Source: Bacteroidales bacterium
GTDB taxonomy: Bacteria > Bacteroidota > Bacteroidia > Bacteroidales > JAADJA01
DNA: 6,195 nt
Reading direction: 5' to 3'
Assembly: GCA_029933495.1 (NCBI GenBank)
Contig: JAOZOC010000192.1
Coordinates: forward strand, 1-6,195
The position numbers and the translations under genes are program-made. Shown piece by piece: positions 1-6,195 of the stretch. The notes below the pieces were generated by a model, which was given only the letters and a program-made list of their open reading frames with translations, searched no databases and had not been told where the DNA came from. Within the stretch, counting starts at the first letter, position 1. The number at the start of each line of letters is the position of its first letter.

Positions 1-1526
1 TCACCCAGACCTTCGTTGCTAAAGGCATTAACCTTATCATCAGGCCAACCTCCCGAAAAATCACTGCGTATTACTCCGTCGTATTTCCCGCCCGGATTTG
101 TCATAAGAATTTCAGTACCATAAAATATCTGTGGAATACCACGCATTGTCATAATGTATGCTATTCCCATTTTGAAAAGACTAAAATTTTCATTTATCTG
201 CGTATAAAACCTGTTCATATCGTGATTATCAGGAAAGATTACCAAATTAAAAGGGTCAGGATACTGAAAATCATTTGTAAGAGTTTCATACATTTTCATA
301 AGCCCTCCTGTGATATCCTTTTTTTCATTTAACCCCTGTATCAAAGCTGATTGCAAAGGAAAATCCATAAGCGATGGCAGGCAGGATTTATAATCGTCAG
401 GATTATTTTTACCCCGCTGCCAGTAAGAGAGGATAGCCTGATTTTCGCTCCACTCCTCCCCTACAATGTTAAAATCAGGATATTCAGCCATAATTGCACA
501 CGACCATTTACTCATAAAGTCCTTATCAGAATAGGAATATGTATCCTCCCGTATTCCAGAAAGTACTGCATATTCTATCCACCATATCGAATTCTGGATA
601 AGATATGTTGCTAAAAGAGGATTTCTTTGATTCATATCTGGCATCACTTCAACAAACCAGCCATCGGCAAATCTTTTCTTGTCATATTGAGAACCGTAAG
701 GATCTTGAACCGTCGGCCTTTGATGATTTGTCTGAATAAAACCGGCATCATTATTTATCCAGTCAGAGGATGGCAAATCCATCATCCACCAATGTTCCGA
801 ACCACAATGGTTCATTATCATATCCATTATTAATTTAATACCATTTTTGCTGGCCTCTTCACTTAATCTTTTGTAATCCTCATTTGTCCCAAACCGTGGA
901 TCGACCTTATAATAGTCTGTAGTAGCATATCCATGATAGGATGTTCGTTTCATATTATTTTCAAGCACAGGATTGAGCCACAATGCTGTGAACCCCATAT
1001 TCTTAATATAATCAAGGTGGTCAATTACCCCCTGAATATCGCCACCATGCCTGCCGTCCGGGTCATCTCTGTTTAGTTTTTCAGAATAGCCGTCAATATT
1101 GTCATTTCCAGGATTTCCATTGGCGAACCTGTCCGGAGTGATAAGATAGATAACATCTGAATTATTAAAGCCCTGCCTTTCATAAGAATCGTCATCTCTT
1201 GAAAACAGTCTATATAAATATGTTACTTCGATTTTTTCACCTTTTAGAAAATCAATATTAAAACTACCCGGTTCAGCAATATCAATCTTAAGATTAATAA
1301 AAAGGTAGTTGGGATTTTCAACTTTAATAACTTCATCAATAAAAACTCCCGGATAATCAATTGTCGGTTCAAGGGCTGAAATATTTTCTCCGTAAACCAT
1401 AAGCTGCAGTTCCGAATTTTTCATACCTGTCCACCAAAAAGGAGGCTCTAACCTGTCAATTTTATATTGTGCCTGAATTAAAGTATTCGTCATAACAACT
1501 ATTAAAAGTATCAAATATCGCTTCAT
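1..1526 (-). CDS. Exported GH13 alpha-amylase family enzyme, cyclomaltodextrinase/neopullulanase (SusA-like), 3' end cut by window
   Basis: The frame is open without a stop from the ATG at 1526 to the left edge (508 complete codons). Family members are roughly 600 residues, so about the last 100, including most of the C-terminal beta domain, lie outside. Residues 1-19 form a signal peptide (MKRYLILLIVVMTNTLIQA, then Q20) with no lipobox Cys, which suggests a periplasmic enzyme. Residues 24-105 match the cyclomaltodextrinase N-terminal domain, with the signature LEPPFWWTGMKN at 26-37. The TIM barrel begins near ITPDRF (D132). The GH13 motifs are intact: DMIMNH (D235-H240), GIRED with nucleophile Asp328, GEEW with acid/base Glu357, and PDNHD with transition-state stabiliser Asp436. 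The family hydrolyses alpha-1,4 (sometimes alpha-1,6) bonds in cyclodextrins, pullulan and maltooligosaccharides; the exact substrate cannot be read from sequence. It is transcribed divergently from the ASST-like pair. No Shine-Dalgarno is visible; the start is supported by the signal peptide and by the promoter just upstream. Confidence 0.93.
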   Translation of the reverse strand, partial: MKRYLILLIVVMTNTLIQAQYKIDRLEPPFWWTGMKNSELQLMVYGENISALEPTIDYPGVFIDEVIKVENPNYLFINLKIDIAEPGSFNIDFLKGEKIEVTYLYRLFSRDDDSYERQGFNNSDVIYLITPDRFANGNPGNDNIDGYSEKLNRDDPDGRHGGDIQGVIDHLDYIKNMGFTALWLNPVLENNMKRTSYHGYATTDYYKVDPRFGTNEDYKRLSEEASKNGIKLIMDMIMNHCGSEHWWMMDLPSSDWINNDAGFIQTNHQRPTVQDPYGSQYDKKRFADGWFVEVMPDMNQRNPLLATYLIQNSIWWIEYAVLSGIREDTYSYSDKDFMSKWSCAIMAEYPDFNIVGEEWSENQAILSYWQRGKNNPDDYKSCLPSLMDFPLQSALIQGLNEKKDITGGLMKMYETLTNDFQYPDPFNLVIFPDNHDMNRFYTQINENFSLFKMGIAYIMTMRGIPQIFYGTEILMTNPGGKYDGVIRSDFSGGWPDDKVNAFSNEGLG

Positions 1527-1549
1527 AGTAAATCTTATATAAGAAAAAA

Positions 1550-1577
1550 CAAAGATAATCAGTAATTAGTTGGTCAA
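1550..1577 (-). promoter_or_regulatory. Bacteroidota-type promoter for the GH13 gene
   Basis: Read on the minus strand, TATCTTTG (1557 to 1550) matches the TAnnTTTG -7 consensus exactly. A TTG (1577 to 1575) lies 17 bp upstream, within the usual 17-23 bp spacing. Transcription would start around 1543-1546, leaving a leader of about 17-20 nt before the ATG at 1526. Confidence 0.62.
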
Positions 1578-1599
1578 TAATTAAAAATATATATTTTTG
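1570..1599 (+). promoter_or_regulatory. Bacteroidota-type promoter for the ASST-like operon
   Basis: TATTTTTG at 1592-1599 matches TAnnTTTG, and TTG at 1570-1572 lies 19 bp upstream, which is the expected spacing. Transcription would start around 1604, giving a leader of about 38 nt that is A-rich and has no Shine-Dalgarno, as is usual in this phylum. The box sits in a very AT-rich run, so a chance match to the -7 element is possible. The correctly spaced TTG raises confidence. Confidence 0.58.
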
Positions 1600-1642
1600 T
1601 AAAATAAAAAAGTTACATATTAATAGTAATAAAAAGAATAAA

Positions 1643-3751
1643 ATGAAAAAAAATATTTTAGTATTATTTCTTATGATCGGAATGTTTATTTCCGGTTTTG
1701 CCCAAAAGTCTGACTTTTATTATGTCAGCCCGTCAGACGGAGCCAGATTCATCAATCCAGAACAGGTTTTTCTGTTTAAATCCTATTCTGAGATTTCTTC
1801 TGTTGATAAGACATTAGTTGAATTAAAAGGGAAAAACAATGTTATCCCTTGTGATATTAATGTGAAAGACGGGAACATATTATTCATTAAACCTGCCACA
1901 CATCTAACAAGGAATACAGATTATACTCTGACTCTGAAAGATGGTGCAGTGCATTTTGTAAATAAAGAATTATCATTATATCAATTGTCATTTAAGACTG
2001 AGAAGCAGGACAATACTGAAATGCTTACCGAGTTTTATAAAAACAGTATTGAGCAACCTATGTTTAATTCAGATAATAAAAAAACTCCGGTAAAATTAGA
2101 ATCCAAGGTAAAAGATAATAATTATCCTGCCGATTTTCCGGTTCCGCAGGTAATTAACCGTGATGAACCGAATCCAATGCCATTGTTACTGAATATAGCA
2201 CCGTTTCTGAATCAGAACTTCAGTCAGTATATAATGATACTCGACACTTATGGTACTCCGCTTTATTACAGAAAAACAAATGCTGTTGATTTGAAAGTTC
2301 TCCCCGATGGAAATATCTCCTATTGTAATTGGGATTTTTTCAATGCAGCAGTCAATTATTATATCATAGTTGATGACCAGCTGAAAACCATTGATACAAT
2401 AAAAACGGGTAACGGTTATTTAATTGATTTTCATGATCTGCTTGTTATGGATAACGGACATTTTTTAACAATGGCTTACGATCCTCAGATCGTTGATATG
2501 AGTCAGATAGTACCCGGCGGCCAAACAGATGCAATTGTTGTCGGAGCAATTTTGCAGGAGGTTGATGACCAGCAAAACGTTTACTGGCAATGGAGTAGCT
2601 GGGATCATTTTGAGATAACCGATGCCACATATGATATTGACCTGACTGCACCAACTATTGATTATGTTCACGCAAATGCTTTTGAGTTTGATCAGGATGG
2701 AAACATTCTTCTTTCATCACGCCACATGGATGAAATCACAAAAATAAATTATGCCACAGGCGATATTATCTGGAGGATGGGAGTTAAAGCTAAAAATAAT
2801 CAGTTTACTTTTGGAGATACTGTCGGATGGTCTCATCAGCACGATATCAGAGTACTTCCCAACGGGAACATGACTGTTTACGACAATGGAAATCTTCATA
2901 AGCCGTTTCCGTTTTCACAAGCTCTTGAATATGCAATTGACCAGGAAAATCTTATAGCAGAGAAAGTTTGGGGTTATAAGCAGGATACTAATGTTTTTGC
3001 ATTTGCAACCGGAACAAATGGGAGGATTGCTGACGACCGGGTTGTGATAGGCTGGGGCCTCGGTTCATTTCCTTTACTCGTAAGCGAAGTTGACCTTGAT
3101 GGAGGAAAGCATTTTGATCTGATAGGTCCTGACAGTTCATATATTTACCGCGCAGTGAAACAGGAATGGCAACATAATGCTTTTACATTCAATAAAGACA
3201 CTCTTGACTTTGGAGAATATGACAACTATACGCCTGTTTCAAGAACATTTAAGGTAACGAATCAGACTGACGATACTGTTGTGATAACCAGTTCATTCAA
3301 CCACCTTAATTATTTCTGGCTTATAACTCAATTCCCACAGACAATTGCCCCCGGTGCCGATGTCAATATTATTGTAAACTTCCAGCCTCAGGGAACAGGG
3401 ATTTTTACAGATGTTCTGACCCTGAATTATGATAATGCAGACAATACTGAAAGAATTGCACGTCAGATAATTATGACTGGAAGAACAAAGGATATAGGAA
3501 TAAATGAATTTTTGAATGATAAGATTTCAATTTATCCCAATCCTGTTACTGACCGGTTAAATCTCAGCATTGATATAAGTGGCAAAAAGACAATAGAGAT
3601 ATTCAATATTACCGGACAGAAAGTTTTTGAAATAAAAACCATTAAAAAGAATATCATATTGAATACGAATAACTTTTCTGCAGGAGTTTACAACGGCGTG
3701 ATAAAATCACAAAAAGGAAATGCAACCTTCCGTTTTGTGAAAAATAAATAG
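1643..3751 (+). CDS. Secreted arylsulfotransferase (ASST)-like beta-propeller protein with Ig-like, ASH-like and T9SS sorting domains (paralogue 1)
   Basis: This 702-residue protein is built from secreted modules. Residues 1-20 are a signal peptide (cleavage FA|Q21). Residues 24-120 resemble an SbsA-type bacterial Ig-like domain (SPSDGA at the start, HLTRNTDYTLTL in the middle). A polar linker of about 40 residues follows. Residues 168-510 resemble the arylsulfotransferase beta-propeller, with FHDLLVMDNG (His264), WDHFEITDA (320-328), DYVHANAF (His343), SSRHMDEITKI (Arg360) and SHQHDIRVLPNG (His400). By motif, these four residues correspond to the His/His/Arg/His active site of E. coli AssT, which moves sulfate between phenolic compounds through a sulfo-histidine. 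Residues 512-614 resemble an ASH/choice-of-anchor-D domain (LDFGEYDNYTPVSRTFKVTN). Residues 627-702 are a T9SS type A sorting domain (ISIYPNPVTDRLN, GVY). It should therefore be exported to the surface or medium by T9SS. It is the first gene of a two-gene operon with a paralogue 21 bp downstream. Sulfotransferase activity is an inference: a sulfatase-like or purely sulfate-binding role is possible, and no disulfide-forming Cys pair is visible near His400. Confidence 0.85.
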   Translation: MKKNILVLFLMIGMFISGFAQKSDFYYVSPSDGARFINPEQVFLFKSYSEISSVDKTLVELKGKNNVIPCDINVKDGNILFIKPATHLTRNTDYTLTLKDGAVHFVNKELSLYQLSFKTEKQDNTEMLTEFYKNSIEQPMFNSDNKKTPVKLESKVKDNNYPADFPVPQVINRDEPNPMPLLLNIAPFLNQNFSQYIMILDTYGTPLYYRKTNAVDLKVLPDGNISYCNWDFFNAAVNYYIIVDDQLKTIDTIKTGNGYLIDFHDLLVMDNGHFLTMAYDPQIVDMSQIVPGGQTDAIVVGAILQEVDDQQNVYWQWSSWDHFEITDATYDIDLTAPTIDYVHANAFEFDQDGNILLSSRHMDEITKINYATGDIIWRMGVKAKNNQFTFGDTVGWSHQHDIRVLPNGNMTVYDNGNLHKPFPFSQALEYAIDQENLIAEKVWGYKQDTNVFAFATGTNGRIADDRVVIGWGLGSFPLLVSEVDLDGGKHFDLIGPDSSYIYRAVKQEWQHNAFTFNKDTLDFGEYDNYTPVSRTFKVTNQTDDTVVITSSFNHLNYFWLITQFPQTIAPGADVNIIVNFQPQGTGIFTDVLTLNYDNADNTERIARQIIMTGRTKDIGINEFLNDKISIYPNPVTDRLNLSIDISGKKTIEIFNITGQKVFEIKTIKKNIILNTNNFSAGVYNGVIKSQKGNATFRFVKNK

Positions 3752-3772
3752 TAAATATTAATCTTCCTGAAT

Positions 3773-5482
3773 ATGAAAAAGATATTAACAGCACTTATCC
3801 TTCTTGTATGGATAAGTGCTTCTTTTGCACAGTATAACAATAAAAACGACGGAAATCTTCCGGATGATTGTCCTGTGCCCGAAGTTTTGCTTAGCGATAA
3901 TCCGTCACCGGGCTATTTCTTTTTATCTCCTGCAGGAATGTGGGGCTACTTCCCTGACACCAAACCTTATCTAATGATAATGGATAACTACGGGACTCCG
4001 GTTTATTTTCAGGAACAGACATCTCCTGTTTTCGACTTCAAAATTCAGCAAGACAGTATTCTTACTTACGCTTACGGAACACTTGGACATAAACATTTTG
4101 AGCTTAATAATAAGTTTGAGCTTGTTAAGCAACTTCAGGTATCCGGGTTTCCAAATGATTTTCATGACCTGATAATTCTTGATAATGGCAATTATCTTAT
4201 GCTGGCAAACGAATACAGAATTGTTGATATGGATACAGTAGTTCCCGGAGGGCATCCGGGGGTAACTGTCATTGGGGGAGTAATTCAGATTCAGAATCCA
4301 AATGGTGATGTATTGTTTCACTGGAGCACTTTCGACCATTTTAATATTACTGATGCCGGTGAAAGTGTTGACTTGACTGATCCGAACACTATTGATTATG
4401 CACATGTCAATTCCATTGAAATGGATACAGATTCGACAATAATATTATCATCAAGAAATATGCATGAGCTTACGAAAATAAGAATATCTGATGGTGAAAT
4501 AATTTGGCGGATGGGTGGTGAAAATAATATGTTTACTTTTGATAGCGACACCTCTATTTTCTCGGGTCAGCACGATTTCAGGAAGCTACCTAACGGGCAA
4601 TATTCTGTTTTTGATAACAACTGGTTCTCAGGCATTAGCGGATCAAGAGCTTCATTTTACGAACTGGATGAACAAAATTATCTCGCTGATCTTGTAAAAC
4701 AGTATAAAAGCTATCCTGAACCGATTCACGGATATATAATGGGAAACGTCCAGCCATTACCCAATGGCAACTGGGTTGTTGGCTGGGGATCAGGCGACCC
4801 CAATTTTACCGAATTCAAACCTGATGGAACAATGGCCATTGAGGTCAGGTATGATGCTGTTAGTTACAGGGCATTCAAATTTGACTGGAAACCAAAAGCT
4901 TTTACGTTTAATGTTGATGAGGCTGTCTTTGGCGAGGTAAGTTATATCCAACCGTCAACAATGGAAGTGATATTTAGCAATAACCTGGATGAGGATATTA
5001 AAATAAATTACATCAATATACATAGTGACTATTTTAGTGTATTAACAGAATTACCAATTGAGGTAGCTGCAAATTCGGAAAAGACAATAACTCTGAAATT
5101 CACACCTGATAATAATTCCGGTACTATTGAAGACCTTTTAACCTTTTGTTGGGATACAGAGACTGATGACCTGAGTAAAAGAATTGCAGTGCAACTGCCT
5201 GTTAAAGCTGAAGCTGTGATAGTAATTGATGAGGAGTATTTTAAAAATGTCAGCGTTTATCCCAATCCATTTAGCGACAAAATAATTGTAAAAGATAATG
5301 AAAAACTGAATGGAGAATTAAATATATCTGTTTATAATTCCTTTGGTCAGATAGTTTTTGAAGGTGAGATAAACAGAGGAAACCGCATATTGATAAACAC
5401 AGAAAATTTTCCATCGGGAGTTTATCAGATACAGCTTAAGACAGATAACGCAAAGGCAACAAGAAAATTAATCAAACTTTAG
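3773..5482 (+). CDS. Secreted arylsulfotransferase (ASST)-like beta-propeller protein with ASH-like and T9SS sorting domains (paralogue 2)
   Basis: This 569-residue protein is a shorter paralogue of the upstream gene. The signal peptide covers residues 1-19 (MKKILTALILLVWISASFA, then Q20), and the ASST-like propeller follows almost directly (about 35-375), so the Ig-like domain of paralogue 1 is absent. Conserved motifs occur in the same order: DFHDLIILDNG (His131), FDHFNITDA (188-195), DYAHVNSI (His211), SSRNMHELTKI (Arg228) and SGQHDFRKLPNG (His267). Spacings between the four key residues (80, 17, 39) nearly equal those of paralogue 1 (79, 17, 40). Residues 376-480 resemble an ASH/choice-of-anchor-D domain, and 492-569 a T9SS type A sorting domain (VSVYPNPFSDKI, GVY). 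The start is the first Met of a well-formed signal peptide. It is probably co-transcribed with paralogue 1, and a terminator-like hairpin begins immediately after its stop. Asn replaces the His following the key Arg, and Gly replaces the Ser of SHQH as the His before QHD is lost, hinting at a different substrate. Activity is inferred, not proven. Confidence 0.85.
   Translation: MKKILTALILLVWISASFAQYNNKNDGNLPDDCPVPEVLLSDNPSPGYFFLSPAGMWGYFPDTKPYLMIMDNYGTPVYFQEQTSPVFDFKIQQDSILTYAYGTLGHKHFELNNKFELVKQLQVSGFPNDFHDLIILDNGNYLMLANEYRIVDMDTVVPGGHPGVTVIGGVIQIQNPNGDVLFHWSTFDHFNITDAGESVDLTDPNTIDYAHVNSIEMDTDSTIILSSRNMHELTKIRISDGEIIWRMGGENNMFTFDSDTSIFSGQHDFRKLPNGQYSVFDNNWFSGISGSRASFYELDEQNYLADLVKQYKSYPEPIHGYIMGNVQPLPNGNWVVGWGSGDPNFTEFKPDGTMAIEVRYDAVSYRAFKFDWKPKAFTFNVDEAVFGEVSYIQPSTMEVIFSNNLDEDIKINYINIHSDYFSVLTELPIEVAANSEKTITLKFTPDNNSGTIEDLLTFCWDTETDDLSKRIAVQLPVKAEAVIVIDEEYFKNVSVYPNPFSDKIIVKDNEKLNGELNISVYNSFGQIVFEGEINRGNRILINTENFPSGVYQIQLKTDNAKATRKLIKL
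3790..3820 (+). repeat. 11-bp perfect inverted repeat in the signal-peptide codons of paralogue 2
   Basis: AGCACTTATCC (3790-3800) is followed by a 9-nt spacer (3801-3809) and its exact reverse complement GGATAAGTGCT (3810-3820). In mRNA this would form an 11-bp hairpin beginning 17 nt after the A of the ATG at 3773, within codons 6-16. It lies just inside the translation-initiation region of the second operon gene, where a stem could lower translation, pause ribosomes or mark an RNA-processing site. The repeat is a direct observation; any function is inferred. Confidence 0.7.
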
Positions 5483-5506
5483 CAATAAACTGTTTATTGT
5501 TTTTAA
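5483..5506 (+). terminator. Putative intrinsic terminator of the ASST-like operon
   Basis: Directly after the TAG stop (5480-5482), CAATAAACTGTTTATTG (5483-5499) is a perfect palindrome around one T. It forms a 7-bp stem with a 3-nt loop and is followed by five T residues (5500-5504). The stem is AT-rich and therefore weak, but its position, T-tract and the downstream promoter for xseA all fit an end of transcription. There is no T-tract on the opposite strand side, so it would act only rightward. Confidence 0.55.
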
Positions 5507-5537
5507 TTTAATGTGTCAGGTTTTCTTTCATTCGTAT

Positions 5538-5545
5538 TATCTTTG
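5538..5545 (+). promoter_or_regulatory. Bacteroidota -7 promoter element for xseA
   Basis: TATCTTTG matches TAnnTTTG exactly and ends 7 nt before the xseA ATG at 5553. No perfect TTG is found 17-23 bp upstream; the nearest candidate is TGTG at 5512-5515, whose last three bases lie 22 bp away. Transcription should begin at about 5549-5552, so the message would have almost no 5' leader. Confidence 0.5.
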
Positions 5546-5552
5546 TGGCTAA

Positions 5553-6195
5553 ATGTCACAATCATCCAACATACCGAAGTATTATTCACTTTTCGACCTT
5601 GCAAGCAGTCTGCAATCTATAATCGAAAAGACTTACAAAAGAGCTTACTGGGTGAAGGCCGAGATTGCAAAACTCAATTATTATCCCAAAAGCGGCCATT
5701 GCTATCCCGACCTTGTGGAAAAGAAAAACGGTAAAGTGCTTGCACAAATGAGGGCGATTATCTGGGCCGGCACATACACTGATATAACACAAAAATTCAA
5801 GGAGGTTACAAAAGAGGAATTAAGGGAAGGAATGACCATTCTTTTACTTGTGAAAGTCTCCTTTCATCCCACACACGGACTATCGCTAAACATTCTTGAT
5901 ATAGAGCCTGCTTTTACCCTCGGTGAAATGGCAAAGGAAAAAGCAGAGACAATTGGAAGACTGAAAAGTGAAGGTATTTTCGGCCTTAATAAGCAGCTTA
6001 CTATCCCGCTAATACCAAAGAATATTGCCATTATTTCTGTTGAGACAAGTAAAGGTTATCACGACTTCATGAAGATTATTGAGGGGAATACCTGGGGGTA
6101 TTTTTTTCACACAACTCTTTTTCCTGCATTGCTTCAGGGTGATAGTGCCGTAAAATCTTTGACAGGACAATTAAGAAAAATTAAAGATATTTCAG
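5553..6195 (+). CDS. xseA: Exodeoxyribonuclease VII large subunit, 3' end cut by window
   Basis: The frame is open from the ATG at 5553 to the right edge (214 complete codons; the family is usually around 400-450 residues, so about half is present). XseA is the catalytic subunit of exonuclease VII, which with several XseB subunits degrades single-stranded DNA from both ends in the cytoplasm. Residues 10-120 are the N-terminal OB-fold: YYSLFDLASSLQSII, then WVKAEIAKL and SGHCYPDLVEK, matching the family's WV.GEIS...SGH.YF.LK pattern. From about residue 150 the nuclease domain begins (IPLIPKNIAIISVETSKGYHDF, 151-172) and continues to FPALLQGDSAV. The start is well fixed: a TAA at 5550-5552 is directly upstream in frame, and the next Met (66) would remove half the OB-fold. 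It has its own promoter element and is separated from the ASST-like operon by a terminator-like hairpin. The partner xseB is not in the window but often follows directly. Confidence 0.95.
   Translation, partial: MSQSSNIPKYYSLFDLASSLQSIIEKTYKRAYWVKAEIAKLNYYPKSGHCYPDLVEKKNGKVLAQMRAIIWAGTYTDITQKFKEVTKEELREGMTILLLVKVSFHPTHGLSLNILDIEPAFTLGEMAKEKAETIGRLKSEGIFGLNKQLTIPLIPKNIAIISVETSKGYHDFMKIIEGNTWGYFFHTTLFPALLQGDSAVKSLTGQLRKIKDIS

Noticed and set aside
351..833. Two short plus-strand frames (351-614 and 627-833)
   Set aside because: Both lie antisense to the GH13 catalytic domain, over the motifs with Asp328, Glu357 and His240, and their translations have no family signature.
1585..1599. Alternating AT run as a possible microsatellite or phase-variable repeat
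   Set aside because: The alternating part is only about 10 nt and merges into the -7 promoter box; it is too short to be called a variable repeat.
2140..3180. PQQ-type or NHL-type beta-propeller as an alternative identity
   Set aside because: There is no repeated blade signature of either family, whereas the ordered HDL, DH, HxN, SSR and QHD motifs fit the ASST family in both copies.
3971..4405. A 144-codon open frame on the minus strand inside paralogue 2
   Set aside because: It is antisense to the conserved propeller core, including the first two catalytic-type His motifs, and its translation has no recognisable domain, signal peptide or promoter. It is a shadow of the real gene.
4750..4786. 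Nested inverted repeats (CCAGCC/GGCTGG enclosing ACCCA/TGGGT) in paralogue 2
   Set aside because: The arms are only 6 and 5 bp with internal mismatched bulges, and they arise in codons for a Gly/Trp/Asn-rich conserved stretch (PLPNGNWVVGWG). Protein constraint explains them adequately.
5513..5792. Short frames on both strands overlapping the start of xseA
   Set aside because: They run across the OB-fold of xseA, which matches its family over the whole stretch, so these are out-of-frame shadows.
1..6195. CRISPR arrays, tRNA or rRNA genes, insertion sequences, phage or transposase genes
   Set aside because: No regular direct repeats, cloverleaf-like segments, terminal inverted repeats with transposase or phage proteins were seen; almost all of the window is accounted for by four genes and short intergenic gaps.

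Overview
The window looks like chromosomal DNA from a member of the Bacteroidota, probably an environmental or marine-type lineage with a type IX secretion system (T9SS). Four observations support this. The DNA is AT-rich. Two proteins end in a T9SS type A sorting domain with a YPNP motif. Three intergenic sites match the Bacteroidota promoter consensus TAnnTTTG, two of them with a correctly spaced TTG. None of the genes has a convincing Shine-Dalgarno sequence.

Layout. On the minus strand, from 1526 running off the left edge, is a partial exported GH13 amylase-family enzyme of the cyclomaltodextrinase/neopullulanase (SusA-like) type. A 116-bp divergent intergenic region (1527-1642) carries two outward-facing promoters whose -33 elements lie back to back. 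On the plus strand, two paralogous secreted proteins follow (1643-3751 and 3773-5482), separated by 21 bp. Each has a signal peptide, an arylsulfotransferase (ASST)-like beta-propeller, an ASH/choice-of-anchor-D-like beta domain and a T9SS tail; only the upstream copy also has an N-terminal SbsA-type Ig-like domain. A compact hairpin with a T-tract at the second stop codon looks like the end of this operon. The last gene, from 5553 off the right edge, is xseA (exodeoxyribonuclease VII large subunit). Its -10-like box is so close to the ATG that the mRNA should be nearly leaderless.

How the genes fit together. The two ASST-like proteins are almost certainly one transcription unit and act at the cell surface or outside the cell. 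All four residues that correspond, by motif, to the His/His/Arg/His active site of bacterial aryl-sulfate sulfotransferase are present in both copies, so transfer or removal of sulfate is the leading hypothesis, but the substrate is unknown. The divergent alpha-glucan hydrolase may be co-regulated through the shared promoter region or may simply be a neighbour. xseA is an unrelated housekeeping DNA-repair gene. There are no tRNA or rRNA genes, CRISPR arrays, insertion sequences or other mobile elements. Apart from the tandem paralogue pair, the most unexpected structure is an 11-bp perfect inverted repeat inside the signal-peptide codons of the second paralogue.
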